Notes under the pieces: generated by a model | What the model saw: the letters and a program-made list of their open reading frames with translations, nothing else | Databases searched by the model: none | What the model was told of the DNA's origin: nothing | Assembly (NCBI RefSeq): GCF_017942085.1 | Contig: NZ_JAGKSP010000004.1 | Span: forward strand, 310,001 to 374,000 | DNA from: Paenibacillus lignilyticus | GTDB lineage: Bacteria; Bacillota; Bacilli; Paenibacillales; Paenibacillaceae | Length of the DNA stretch: 64,000 nt | Reading direction: 5' to 3' | Translations under genes and position numbers: made by a program | Shown: one piece after another, positions 8,045-15,595 of the stretch | Position numbering within the stretch: the first letter of the stretch is position 1 | How the letters are laid out: every line of letters begins with the position of its first letter

Positions 8045-9493
8045 ATGAAAAAAGGAATCCACGCGCTCACCGGTCTGCTGCTTCTCTTCAATTTGACTGC
8101 GTGCAGCGGCACGAACAATGGTTTGAAATCGGCTGGCACCGACGTAGGGAATGCTTCTGCATCGAATCAATCCCAGCCTCTCACTGACGATAAGCCTAGT
8201 GGCACCGTTCAAGATCCGGGGAACGCTGGTGACGGAGAACCGGAGAATGGCATTGGAGCCGATATCGGCAAGAAAACAATCGTATTCTCGACCTTCTTCC
8301 CTGACGAACGATTCAAGGCAGCCAAGAAGAAATACGAAGCCCTGCATCCGAATATCACGATTAAATTGCAGGACGTCGAAGTGGATGACTCTCATCTGGA
8401 GGCTGCAATGGAGAAATATGTGACCACGACGAATACGGAGCTGCTGGCGGGTAAAGGGGCCGATTTGATCCAAATGGATCTACTGCCCATCGATAATTAT
8501 GCCAGCCACCATTTGCTCGCTGATCTAGTCCCGATCATGGAAGCGGATAAGTCGTTCAAGAAGACGGATTTCTTCAGCAACGTGTTCGATAATGTACGCA
8601 TTGGCGAAGGTCTTTACAGCATGCCGCTAGCTTTCTTCCTCAAAGGTTTTGCCGGCGATGACAACGCGATCGCTCAAACAGGCGTTACGTTTGATGACAA
8701 ATCGTGGTCTTGGAACGACTTTATTGGGACCGCGAAGCAAATGACCTCCAAGGGCGGCTATTCAACGGCATTGGTTTATGGAGGTCCGGAATATATGCTT
8801 GCCAATATGGTCAATGACAATTATTCCTTGTTTGTCGATACGGCTGATAAGAAGGCCTCGTTCGATTCCTCGACTTTCACGGGGCTGATGAAACAGGTCA
8901 AAGGTATGTTCGATGATGGATTAATCAATTCCGATGGCCGCGGTGCTTCCTACTTCCAGGACATCCAAATCAACTCGCCGTGGGATTATCTGGTTTCGCT
9001 GCGCGAGGTCGGGGAGAATTCGAGCTTGTATGCTAAACCGCACGCACAGGACGCGAAGGTCGGCGGCTATTTTCAAACCTATCGTAATGTTGCGATTAAC
9101 GCCGGTTCAGCTGTAAAGAAGGAAACGTGGGATTTCATGAAATTTATGATGTCCGATGCGGTGCCAACGCCGCCTACATCAGCGGGATTCCCGATCAATA
9201 AGAAGATGTTTGCGAAGCAGATCGAGCAATTGAACAAGGAAGGCACCGTGCAGGCCTATAAGGAAGGCCCGCTACATGGATTAACCTTCAAGGTGGATCA
9301 AACGAAGCTGGCTAAGCTCGAGGCTTACGTGAACGGAGCTGTCCATCCGGTCGAACGCGACTCCGCCAAGGTGGGCGGCGAGGTAGGCAAGGTCATTATT
9401 GAATCCGCGACAGCGTATTTCAGCGGACAGAAATCCGCCGAGAATGTCGCCAAGCTCATTCAGAACAAAGTGACCACCTATTTGAATGAATAG
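8045..9493 (+). CDS. Sugar ABC transporter solute-binding lipoprotein
   Basis: Family-1 extracellular solute-binding protein, 482 residues. The signal peptide ends in a lipobox LTACSG (about residue 20), followed by a low-complexity Ser/Gly/Asp linker to about residue 75 and then the binding fold beginning KTIVFSTFFPDERFKAAKKK. The YSMPLAF and SAGFPINKKMF segments are typical of the MalE/UgpB superfamily. It overlaps the next gene by eight bases, so receptor and permeases form one operon. The ligand is probably an oligosaccharide, judged by the GH130 gene nearby, but cannot be read from sequence. Confidence 0.9.
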   Translation: MKKGIHALTGLLLLFNLTACSGTNNGLKSAGTDVGNASASNQSQPLTDDKPSGTVQDPGNAGDGEPENGIGADIGKKTIVFSTFFPDERFKAAKKKYEALHPNITIKLQDVEVDDSHLEAAMEKYVTTTNTELLAGKGADLIQMDLLPIDNYASHHLLADLVPIMEADKSFKKTDFFSNVFDNVRIGEGLYSMPLAFFLKGFAGDDNAIAQTGVTFDDKSWSWNDFIGTAKQMTSKGGYSTALVYGGPEYMLANMVNDNYSLFVDTADKKASFDSSTFTGLMKQVKGMFDDGLINSDGRGASYFQDIQINSPWDYLVSLREVGENSSLYAKPHAQDAKVGGYFQTYRNVAINAGSAVKKETWDFMKFMMSDAVPTPPTSAGFPINKKMFAKQIEQLNKEGTVQAYKEGPLHGLTFKVDQTKLAKLEAYVNGAVHPVERDSAKVGGEVGKVIIESATAYFSGQKSAENVAKLIQNKVTTYLNE

Positions 9494-10367
9494 GCAGCTA
9501 AGGAAGAGAATCCGATACGGAGACGGCTGGAGAGCGATGTTATTCTTGGCTCCGAGCCTGGCCGGCTTCGCGGTATTTTATGTCATTCCCTTCGTGATCG
9601 GGGTTTGCGAATCATTCATGGATCAAGCGCTTGGCGGCGATTTCGTTGGCTTGGCAAACTACAAGGAGCTGCTGGCCAGCGGCTCCTTCCGAAAGGCCGT
9701 GTCCAACACACTCCTCTTTACCGGAATCGGTGTCCCGCTCTTAATTGTGGTTTCTTTGGCGCTGGCACTGGTGCTGAACCGGCAGTTCCGGCTTCGCAGC
9801 TGGCTCCAGACCGCCTTTGTCCTGCCGCTGGTTGTTCCGGTTGCTTCGGTTGTGTTGGTCTGTCAAATTTTCTTGGATTGGAATGGAACGCTGAATGCTT
9901 GGCTGCATGCCCTCCACTACGAGCGGATCGATTGGATGCAGTCCAAATGGTCGATGAGTGTGCTTGTGATGATGTACATGTGGAAAAACATCGGCTACGA
10001 TATGATTTTGTTTCTGGCGGGTCTTCAATCGATCCCCAAGGATTACTACGAGACGGCGCGGATCGAAGGTGCGGGGCGGCTCAGGCAGCTGTTCCATATT
10101 ACGCTCGTTTACTTGACGCCGACTATGGTCTTCGTTGTGCTGATTTCGATTATTAATTCCTTCAAAATATTCCGCGAAACCTATTTGCTCGCAGGGAATT
10201 ATCCGTTTGATCGCATCTACATGCTGCAGCACTATATGAATAACATGTTCTTCGAGCTGGATATCCAGAAGCTAACGGCTGCTGCGACGCTGATGGTAGG
10301 CTGTATTGTTGTGCTGGTCACGGGACTGCTGCAAGCAGAGCGTCGTTTCCGAACGTTTATGGAATGA
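9486..10367 (+). CDS. Sugar ABC transporter permease, MalF/UgpA type
   Basis: Inner-membrane permease with six predicted helices, 293 residues. The ATP-domain coupling (EAA) loop reads YYETARIEGAGRLRQLFHIT near residues 180-200. The start lies inside the last codons of the binding-protein gene and its stop overlaps an ATG of the next permease, so the three importer genes are tightly coupled. No ATPase gene is in this operon, which is usual for carbohydrate importers in this group that share one MsmX-like ATPase. Confidence 0.93.
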   Translation: MNRQLRKRIRYGDGWRAMLFLAPSLAGFAVFYVIPFVIGVCESFMDQALGGDFVGLANYKELLASGSFRKAVSNTLLFTGIGVPLLIVVSLALALVLNRQFRLRSWLQTAFVLPLVVPVASVVLVCQIFLDWNGTLNAWLHALHYERIDWMQSKWSMSVLVMMYMWKNIGYDMILFLAGLQSIPKDYYETARIEGAGRLRQLFHITLVYLTPTMVFVVLISIINSFKIFRETYLLAGNYPFDRIYMLQHYMNNMFFELDIQKLTAAATLMVGCIVVLVTGLLQAERRFRTFME

Positions 10368-10381
10368 AGCGGGAGGTAGGC

Positions 10382-11260
10382 ATGAAGACATTAACGAGAA
10401 TCCCCCAAGCATTGCTAAGTTTGCTGCTTGCAGCCGCAGCCATCGTAATGCTGGTTCCAATTGGGCTGACGTTTACGAATTCGCTGATGACGGAGCAGGA
10501 AATGAGGTCGAATTATCATCTCATTGGTCAAATGACGGATACGGCACTTGGGGGACAGCAACAATTCGTCAATCTAAAGCTGATTCCGGATTGGCTGTCA
10601 TGGACTCAGTATGCGCAGGTGCTCATTCTGGCGCCAAAGTTTCTCCGTATGTTCTGGAATTCCGCGGCGCTTGTCGTGCCGATCATCGTGGGTCAGACGG
10701 CGGTAGCGACGCTTGCGGCTTATGCCTTCGCCAAGCTACGGTTCCCCGGACGCGAGAAACTGTTCATGATCTATATCATGACAATGCTTATGCCCTTCCA
10801 GGTCACGCTTGTGCCGAATTATTTGGTAGTGAATAAGCTTGGGCTGATGAATAGCGACCCAGCCATCATTCTGCCTGGCATCTTCGGCGCATTCGGGGTT
10901 TTCATGATGCGTCAATTCATGGCGCATATTCCGGGCGCTTACGTGGAAGCGGCCAAAATGGATGGTGCCGGCCATTGGGTGATTTTCACACGTATCATTC
11001 TGCCGCTCGTTCAACCCGGATTGGCTGCGCTGACCGTACTGCTGTTCGTCGATAATTGGAATATGATCGAGCAGCCGCTGATCTTCCTTCAGGATACCGT
11101 GAAACAGCCGTTGTCATTGTATCTCGCCCAAATTGACCAAGAGGCGAGAGGGATCGGCTTCGCCGCTTCCGCCTTGTATATGACGCCGATGATCCTGCTT
11201 TTTCTTTATGCGGAGTCTTATTTTATTGAAGGCATTCAATTGTCGGGCATTAAAGGTTAG
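10382..11260 (+). CDS. Sugar ABC transporter permease, MalG/UgpE type
   Basis: Second permease subunit, about 292 residues, six predicted helices. The EAA loop AYVEAAKMDGAGHWVIFTRI lies near residues 190-210, and the C-terminus ends GIQLSGIKG, as typical for the CUT1 family (GGVKG-like ending). An ATG at 10364 overlaps the previous stop, but GGGAGG at 10371-10376 is placed for the ATG at 10382, so the latter is preferred. The binding-pocket-facing insertion after residue 35 is longer than in MalG. Confidence 0.93.
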   Translation: MKTLTRIPQALLSLLLAAAAIVMLVPIGLTFTNSLMTEQEMRSNYHLIGQMTDTALGGQQQFVNLKLIPDWLSWTQYAQVLILAPKFLRMFWNSAALVVPIIVGQTAVATLAAYAFAKLRFPGREKLFMIYIMTMLMPFQVTLVPNYLVVNKLGLMNSDPAIILPGIFGAFGVFMMRQFMAHIPGAYVEAAKMDGAGHWVIFTRIILPLVQPGLAALTVLLFVDNWNMIEQPLIFLQDTVKQPLSLYLAQIDQEARGIGFAASALYMTPMILLFLYAESYFIEGIQLSGIKG

Positions 11261-11275
11261 TTCAGGAGTGAGCTT

Positions 11276-12385
11276 ATGGAAGATGAGAAATTGCGTTCTC
11301 GAAAACGCGGCATTCGCCTGGTTGCAGGTTTGTTTCTAGTGGTATTAGTCGGTTTAACGCTGGCCGGCAATACGCTCCAAGCGCTGTCGTTAACCAAGGT
11401 CTATACCATAGAAGCAAGCAAAGGACAGCTGTCGCATAGCTATGAAGGGACAGCGACGGTAGTCCCTTACGACGAAAGAGGGATCGCGAACCCGGCTGGC
11501 TGGACGGTCACCCGTGTACATGTGAAGAAGGATCAGGCCGTACACAAGGGGCAAACGCTTGTCGAATACGACGATACGGAAGCGAAACAGCAAATAGCCG
11601 CAGGGCAATCCGTGCTGAAGAAGCTGGAGATGTCGATCGAAGGCCTTCAGCACAATTTCATCCAGGCCAGCAGTTCCGAGGATCCCTCGGCCAAGCTCGC
11701 AGCCAAGCTTGCGATTGAAACGGCCAAGCTTGATATCGCCGATCAGAAGCTCGCAATAGAGCAGCTTCAAGCTTCCGCCGCGGCGAACAGCCGGATTACG
11801 GCGCCGTTCGATGGAATCGTCACAGACATTCACGCCGAGGTAGGCTTGAAGGGCGATGGGGCACCGGATATTCGGATCTCGAATGCGGCGAAAGGGTATC
11901 GATTCGAATTGCCTGTTCCGTCTGATGTTGGCGAGTTGCTGCAAGTGGGGGAGAAGCTGGATGTATTGAAGCTCGGCAAGGAGAGCGCGGTGCTGACAGG
12001 GAATGTTGCCGAAATCAAAGGAACGGTTCAATCCGAGGGGGACGAAAGCGGGGGGATGCCAACGAATTCGATTGTCTTTTCCGTTCAGGAGAAGTCGCTT
12101 CGCGGCGGAGAACGAGTTCAGGTGGTGATTACGAAAGATAATCCGAACAGTGAAATGCTCGTTCCTAAAGCAGCCGTTCATGAAGACAGCGGCGGCGTGT
12201 ATATCTACACCTTCGAGGAGAAGCAAGGTCCGCTCGGCAATGCTTATTACGTGGCGCGCATTCCAATCGAAGTGATGGATGAGAACGATACGACGGCCGC
12301 TATTCGAGGCGGGATATTCGAGCAGCAGTCGATCATTCTGGACAGCGATCATCTCATTATGGAGGGTGAACGAGTTAGACTTTAA
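11276..12385 (+). CDS. HlyD/RND-type membrane fusion (periplasmic adaptor) protein
   Basis: A 369-residue protein with one N-terminal membrane helix (about 14-34), a lipoyl-like half motif VTRVHVKKDQAVHKGQTLVEYD, a coiled-coil hairpin (about 105-165), the second lipoyl half ITAPFDGIVTDIHAEVG, and beta-barrel/membrane-proximal parts. This is the order of HlyD/MacA adaptors. It starts 15 bases after the importer permease, so it belongs to that operon. No MacB- or ABC-exporter partner follows, which is odd; the adaptor is an orphan here. It may help couple the importer or serve an exporter encoded elsewhere. In B. subtilis-type relatives, YknX has a similar architecture. Confidence 0.85.
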   Translation: MEDEKLRSRKRGIRLVAGLFLVVLVGLTLAGNTLQALSLTKVYTIEASKGQLSHSYEGTATVVPYDERGIANPAGWTVTRVHVKKDQAVHKGQTLVEYDDTEAKQQIAAGQSVLKKLEMSIEGLQHNFIQASSSEDPSAKLAAKLAIETAKLDIADQKLAIEQLQASAAANSRITAPFDGIVTDIHAEVGLKGDGAPDIRISNAAKGYRFELPVPSDVGELLQVGEKLDVLKLGKESAVLTGNVAEIKGTVQSEGDESGGMPTNSIVFSVQEKSLRGGERVQVVITKDNPNSEMLVPKAAVHEDSGGVYIYTFEEKQGPLGNAYYVARIPIEVMDENDTTAAIRGGIFEQQSIILDSDHLIMEGERVRL

Positions 12386-12497
12386 CACAAAGGAGTGTTG
12401 CTGCCAGCCGGAATGGCAGTCAGGTGTGATCGGGCGTGCAATAGGGGGAAAAATGTTTGAATAGGGTTTGTTTTGGTTTGAACTTGCCCGAATCCGG

Positions 12498-12526
12498 TTC
12501 ACACCCTGTATTCGGCGTGATATAGT
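12498..12526 (+). promoter_or_regulatory. Sigma-A promoter of the GH130 gene
   Basis: TTCACA, 17-bp spacer, TATAGT, about 75 bases upstream of the start codon. The GH130 gene therefore probably has its own transcript. Confidence 0.6.
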
Positions 12527-12600
12527 GGGGTGAGATTTGCGAATGGATGATGGAAGTAGCTAATTCGCATTCAGCTCATCATGAAAGAGGTTGATCCAGG

Positions 12601-13614
12601 ATGAAGATTACGCGCTGCGCGGCAAACCCAATCGTCACGCCCGGTCTGTATGACTGGCGCAAAGCGACGGTATTTAACCCGGCCGTTATTATCGAAGGCG
12701 ATAAATTTTATATGATTGAACGGACGGCGGGCAGTCTGGATCCGTTCCAATGCTTCTTGGGGTTACTCGAAAGTGACGACGGCATCAACTTCCGCCATGT
12801 GCAAGATACGCCGGTTATTCACCCGGAGCAGTTCGGCTTCCCTTATGGCAGCATTCAAGATCCACGGGTCGTGAAGTTTGATGACACGTTCTATATGAAC
12901 TATGCGCTGCGTCCTTGCTCGATGAGCTACTATCCGACCGGCGTCGGACTTCCGAACAACTCCAAGCCGGAGTATCCGAATGGCTGGGGCAAGCCGGAGG
13001 ATTGGCTGACGCGTTCGTCCATTGCAACCTCCAAGGACCTGATCAACTGGGAGTTCCTATGCGATACAACGCCGCTCGATATCAATGATCGCGATAATAT
13101 TTTGTTCCCTGAGAAAATCGGCGGTAAATACGCGCTCCTTCGCCGCCCGGAAGAGTACATTGGCGAAGAATACGGCACAGAGAAGCCGGCGATGTGGATT
13201 TCCTATTCCGAGGATATGATGCATTGGGAAGAGCCGATCTTAATTGCGAAAGCAGAGCAGGAATGGGAGTTTAAGAAGATCGGAGGCTCCACGCCGCCGA
13301 TTAAGACCGATAAAGGCTGGTTGACGCTCTATCATGGCGTAGGTCCGGATCATATCTATCGTGTCGGCGCGATGCTGCTTGATCTGGAGCATCCGGAGAA
13401 AGTGGTCGCCCGTGCGCCGGGCTTTATTATGGAGCCGGAAGAGTATTACGAGAAATTCGGCCTATTTATTCCAAACGTTGTATTTCCAACGGCAAATGTT
13501 GTGAAGGATGGCCTGCTTTATATATACTATGGCTGCACGGACACGGCTATTGGTTTGGCAACGGTTCCGCTTGATGAGCTGGTTGAGTATATCATTGCGG
13601 AGAGCAATAAGTGA
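12601..13614 (+). CDS. Glycoside hydrolase family 130 (beta-mannoside phosphorylase/hydrolase-like)
   Basis: Cytoplasmic five-bladed propeller enzyme of 337 residues without signal peptide. Family landmarks are NPIVTPG near the start, VFNPAVIIEGDKFYMIERT, GSIQDPRVVKFDDTFYMNYA, GSTPPIKTDKGWLTLYHGVG and the closing IYYGCTDTAIGLAT. GH130 members mostly phosphorolyse beta-1,4-mannosides (for example mannosyl-glucose or mannobiose) and some hydrolyse beta-1,2-mannosides; which applies here is not decided by sequence alone. The position next to a sugar importer suggests intracellular breakdown of an imported mannose-containing oligosaccharide. The ribosome site AAAGAGG is upstream of the ATG. Confidence 0.9.
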   Translation: MKITRCAANPIVTPGLYDWRKATVFNPAVIIEGDKFYMIERTAGSLDPFQCFLGLLESDDGINFRHVQDTPVIHPEQFGFPYGSIQDPRVVKFDDTFYMNYALRPCSMSYYPTGVGLPNNSKPEYPNGWGKPEDWLTRSSIATSKDLINWEFLCDTTPLDINDRDNILFPEKIGGKYALLRRPEEYIGEEYGTEKPAMWISYSEDMMHWEEPILIAKAEQEWEFKKIGGSTPPIKTDKGWLTLYHGVGPDHIYRVGAMLLDLEHPEKVVARAPGFIMEPEEYYEKFGLFIPNVVFPTANVVKDGLLYIYYGCTDTAIGLATVPLDELVEYIIAESNK

Positions 13615-13666
13615 AGTAATAATGAGGAGTTTTGGGTAACCGGAGCTCGGATTGTTAGATTGAAAA

Positions 13667-13704
13667 CAGGGCGGAACAAACGCAGGTTTGCTCCGTTCTG
13701 ATTT
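13667..13704 (+). terminator. Probable terminator after the GH130 gene
   Basis: CAGGGCGGAACAAAC pairs with GTTTGCTCCGTTCTG through a GCAG loop, with two G:U pairs and one mismatch; only a short T run follows. The G:U pairs exist only on the plus strand. Confidence 0.55.
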
Positions 13705-13720
13705 AAGCATTGAAAATGCG

Positions 13721-13750
13721 TTGACAGCGCATTCAAGCTCGTGTTAAGAT
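13721..13750 (+). promoter_or_regulatory. Promoter of the tRNA-Ala gene
   Basis: TTGACA (13721-13726) with a 17-18-bp spacer to TTAAGAT, about 25 bases before the tRNA. The -35 lies in an AATGCG...CGCATT inverted repeat. Confidence 0.6.
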
Positions 13751-13773
13751 AACGTTTGTCACTGATTTATTAC

Positions 13774-13846
13774 GGGGCCTTAGCTCAGCTGGGAGAGCGC
13801 ATCGCTGGCAGCGATGAGGTCAGGGGTTCGATCCCCCTAGGCTCCA
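13774..13846 (+). tRNA. tRNA-Ala (anticodon GGC)
   Basis: 73-base cloverleaf. Acceptor arms GGGGCCT and AGGCTCC pair with one G:U, the D arm is GCTC...GAGC, and the anticodon stem CATCG/CGATG encloses the loop CTGGCAG with GGC at positions 34-36. The T arm is AGGGGTTCGATCCCCCT. CCA is not fully encoded (CCA then TA). A terminator follows 10 bases later, so the gene is a single transcription unit. Confidence 0.97.
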
Positions 13847-13856
13847 TACAAGATTG

Positions 13857-13885
13857 AACAGCCATCCTTCGGGATGGCTGTTTTT
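13857..13885 (+). terminator. Intrinsic terminator of the tRNA gene
   Basis: AACAGCCATCC, TTCG tetraloop, GGATGGCTGTT, followed by a T run. Perfect 11-bp stem. Confidence 0.93.
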
Positions 13886-13908
13886 CGTATGGGCAGCACA
13901 ACGGCGAC

Positions 13909-14190
13909 GGGGGAGCACCAATTGGACCGTTTGGGGCAGTCCTCGCGGTTGGAATGCAGCGGAGGAGCACAGCGCCGGCGGAATCTATCGCTAAGCTGGT
14001 AGCCCCAATCGGGGGGCGAACCGCTTGGGTGCAGTCCGCGCGGTCGGAATGCAGTGGAGAAGCACAGCGCCGGCGAAATCTACCGCTAAGCTGGGCAGCC
14101 TCAATTGGGGCGAAGCGCTTAAGGGTACAGCCCGCGCGGTCGGAACGAAGTGGAGGAGCACAGCGACGTCGGAATCTACCGCTAACTAAG
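13909..14190. repeat. Three imperfect tandem copies of a ~95-bp unit
   Basis: Anchor GGAATGCAG (or GGAACGAAG) recurs at 13951, 14046 and 14142, a period of 95-96 bp. Each copy carries GGAGAAGCACAGCG-like, GGCGGAATCTA and CCGCTAAGCTGG-like blocks and a GCGCGGTCGGAA block. Copies diverge by scattered substitutions and small indels. The stretch is GC-rich and has no convincing gene: a minus-strand open frame through it is Arg-rich, repetitive and continues into the tRNA. Together with the palindromes that follow it fills the gap from the tRNA terminator to the next gene. Confidence 0.85.
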
Positions 14191-14228
14191 GTAGTCTGCG
14201 TCGTATAGGCTTCTGATTCGGACAATAG

Positions 14229-14395
14229 TGACCGTTAGCGACGATTTTTTGGTATTCTAGCTTGCTAATGGTCATTAATGTCCATTAGCAAGGGAATTGT
14301 CAGAGAAAATCGTGAAGTATTCGTTCTAATGGTCATCGGTGTCCGTAAATACCGCGAAAGTACCTTGTTTTTGTTCTAACGGTCAAAATCGACCG
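14229..14395. repeat. Cluster of CTAAYGGTCA palindromic elements
   Basis: Core CTAAYGGTCA (or its complement) occurs at 14229-14238 (reverse), 14265-14274, 14326-14335 and 14376-14385. The second is inside a 32-bp near-perfect palindrome with arms CTTGCTAATGG (14261-14271) and CCATTAGCAAG (14282-14292). Each core is followed by an ATGTCC/GTGTCC/TCGACC half that pairs with it. The last copy supplies the final codons and stop of the minus-strand gene. Confidence 0.75.
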
Positions 14396-15032
14396 CTTGG
14401 TAGGTTCGATAACGCTGTTGTCCATTCTGAACAGTGAATACGTTCATTGCTACGAGCTTGTCTAATATACGTCTCGTCTGTCTAGTGGATCGATTCAGGT
14501 GCAACGAAAGTTCATCTGAGCGAAACGGCCGAATGACTCCGCGCGCAAACCGCAAAGTCTCTGCTTCAATCCAACTGAGCGAATGATGGGTTGGACTAGA
14601 CACAAACTTACCGACAAAAGACAAAGCCATCTGCTTGATAACCTCCGGTTCTTCCTCGATCGATAAGTACGCTACAGGCAGGAACAGCCAATCTCCCAAT
14701 ACGAGGTATGCTTGTTTCTTGCATAAATCCCTGAATCGCCATGATTCGATATCTCTGGCATGAGACCGGTAACCATGGATTTCGATACAGCCTTTGGCCC
14801 CGCCGGGCATATAGGCAAGATCCAGATAACGATATCGGTTGCCATAATCCCGAACTTCCCATTCCGCATACAAATGATTAAAGTTCCCTACGGCCGGATA
14901 CCATATCGTTCTCAAAAACTCTTTCGTGCCGTGCCCAATCTCCTGTTGTAGGATTTCGCGTCTTCTCGGATTTTTCTCCACCGCGAGTTGATCGTGCAGC
15001 CATTGGTTCATCTTTGTCTCAAAAGCACTCAT
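14376..15032 (-). CDS. DUF559/Vsr-like nuclease-fold protein with C-terminal winged helix
   Basis: About 218 residues, no membrane segment. The middle part carries YLDLAYMPGGAKGCIEIHGY followed by RSHARDIESWRF. An LD-strand, then an E-I-x-G strand and a downstream basic helix resemble the PD-(D/E)XK core of DUF559/Vsr-like endonucleases (usual EIDG), with H replacing D. The C-terminal ~70 residues look like a winged helix (SDELSLHLNRSTRQTRRILD). The start was set at MSAFETK, with GAAGGGG six bases upstream, rather than at the longer open frame reaching 15143. Neighbours give no functional hint. It could be a DNA-binding regulator using a dead nuclease fold; the assignment is inferred from pattern. 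Confidence 0.6.
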   Translation of the reverse strand: MSAFETKMNQWLHDQLAVEKNPRRREILQQEIGHGTKEFLRTIWYPAVGNFNHLYAEWEVRDYGNRYRYLDLAYMPGGAKGCIEIHGYRSHARDIESWRFRDLCKKQAYLVLGDWLFLPVAYLSIEEEPEVIKQMALSFVGKFVSSPTHHSLSWIEAETLRFARGVIRPFRSDELSLHLNRSTRQTRRILDKLVAMNVFTVQNGQQRYRTYQAVDFDR

Positions 15033-15326
15033 CGGCATCCCCTTCTTTCGATCCGGAAAATGAAAATGCCGCCTTGATCCGGAATCCCAAGAGATCCTGA
15101 TCAAAGCGGCATGTGCTTCACGCCAATACATAATTTTCCACAAGTATATTTCATGGGCTCAGCTTTGGCAATCATTTTCTGGGCGTTGATTAGTTTTAGA
15201 TTTCGTTGCCATGATGCGTGTTCAACGCAAGCGCTCTTGTTCTACACTGAACGTGTAAATCGAATCTTGCAAGTTAGATTTCTACTACGAGCCTAGATTC
15301 AATCCGGTTTTGCTTATGTCCGATGA

Positions 15327-15503
15327 TTAGGAAAGATGCGTATGCCCCATGATAAATGCAAGAGGCTTGACAGCATGAGGGCAGCTGCCGTCAATCTTGA
15401 TAGCCGTGCTGTTCGTCGCTGCTTGAATCCGCATTAGAGCCTGACCGTACGTAATTCCTTTAACTTGCTTGCGAAGCAAGCATAGCGTGCCGGGGATGGC
15501 CTC
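15327..15503 (-). pseudogene. Possible remnant of a small HPr-like gene
   Basis: An open stretch of 58 codons ending in TAA, without a credible start or ribosome site and preceded by an in-frame stop. The product contains GITYGQALMRIQAATNSTA and IKIDGSCPHAVKPLAFIMG. The spacing of IKIDG, then K-P-L-x-x-I-M recalls the C-terminal half of HPr phosphocarriers (KSIMGVMSL region). Composition looks coding, but it is broken or incomplete; similarity is from memory of the family and uncertain. Confidence 0.3.
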
Positions 15504-15534
15504 TTAAAGGCGTCTCCGGTATTTTCTCTTTTTT
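15490..15534 (+). terminator. Terminator-like hairpin upstream of the sensor kinase
   Basis: CCGGGGATGGCC pairs with GGCGTCTCCGG (two G:U, one mismatch), followed by TATTTTCTCTTTTTT. A smaller perfect stem GCTTGC/GCAAGC lies just upstream (about 15468-15482). With no plus-strand gene upstream it may be a leader attenuator of the kinase gene or the end of a small transcript. Confidence 0.45.
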
Positions 15535-15595
15535 CCCCGGTAATTCCGCTGGTTCAACGGAATCCGGGCAACCACTTTCGAAACAGGGTGTCCCA

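Larger units (their letters stand above)
15033..15595. other. 563-base gap with a gene remnant and a terminator-like hairpin
   Basis: No intact gene is visible between the DUF559-like gene and the sensor kinase. The gap holds a 59-codon minus-strand open stretch (15327-15503) and a plus-strand hairpin with T run (15490-15534), both listed separately, and the ribosome site region of the kinase. The part at 15040-15320 shows nothing recognisable. Confidence 0.6.

Noticed and set aside
9605-10156. Second plus-strand frame inside the MalF-type permease
   Set aside because: Cys/Arg-rich out-of-frame translation of a clear permease.
11390-12502. Long minus-strand open frame (370 codons) opposite the HlyD-type gene
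   Set aside because: The plus-strand product has a complete domain order; the opposite frame lacks motifs and a ribosome site.
13909-14190. CRISPR-like appearance of the three repeats
   Set aside because: The units are 95 bp, imperfect throughout and without a constant short repeat or unique spacers; no cas genes are present.
13785-14225. Minus-strand open frame of 146 codons over the tRNA and tandem repeats
   Set aside because: It is Arg-rich, repeats with the 95-bp DNA unit, and reads antisense through the tRNA (the common GIEPLTSSLP artefact).
15400-15595. Known riboswitch class upstream of the 15596 kinase
   Set aside because: I looked for c-di-GMP, SAM and T-box landmarks and found none; only hairpins are present.
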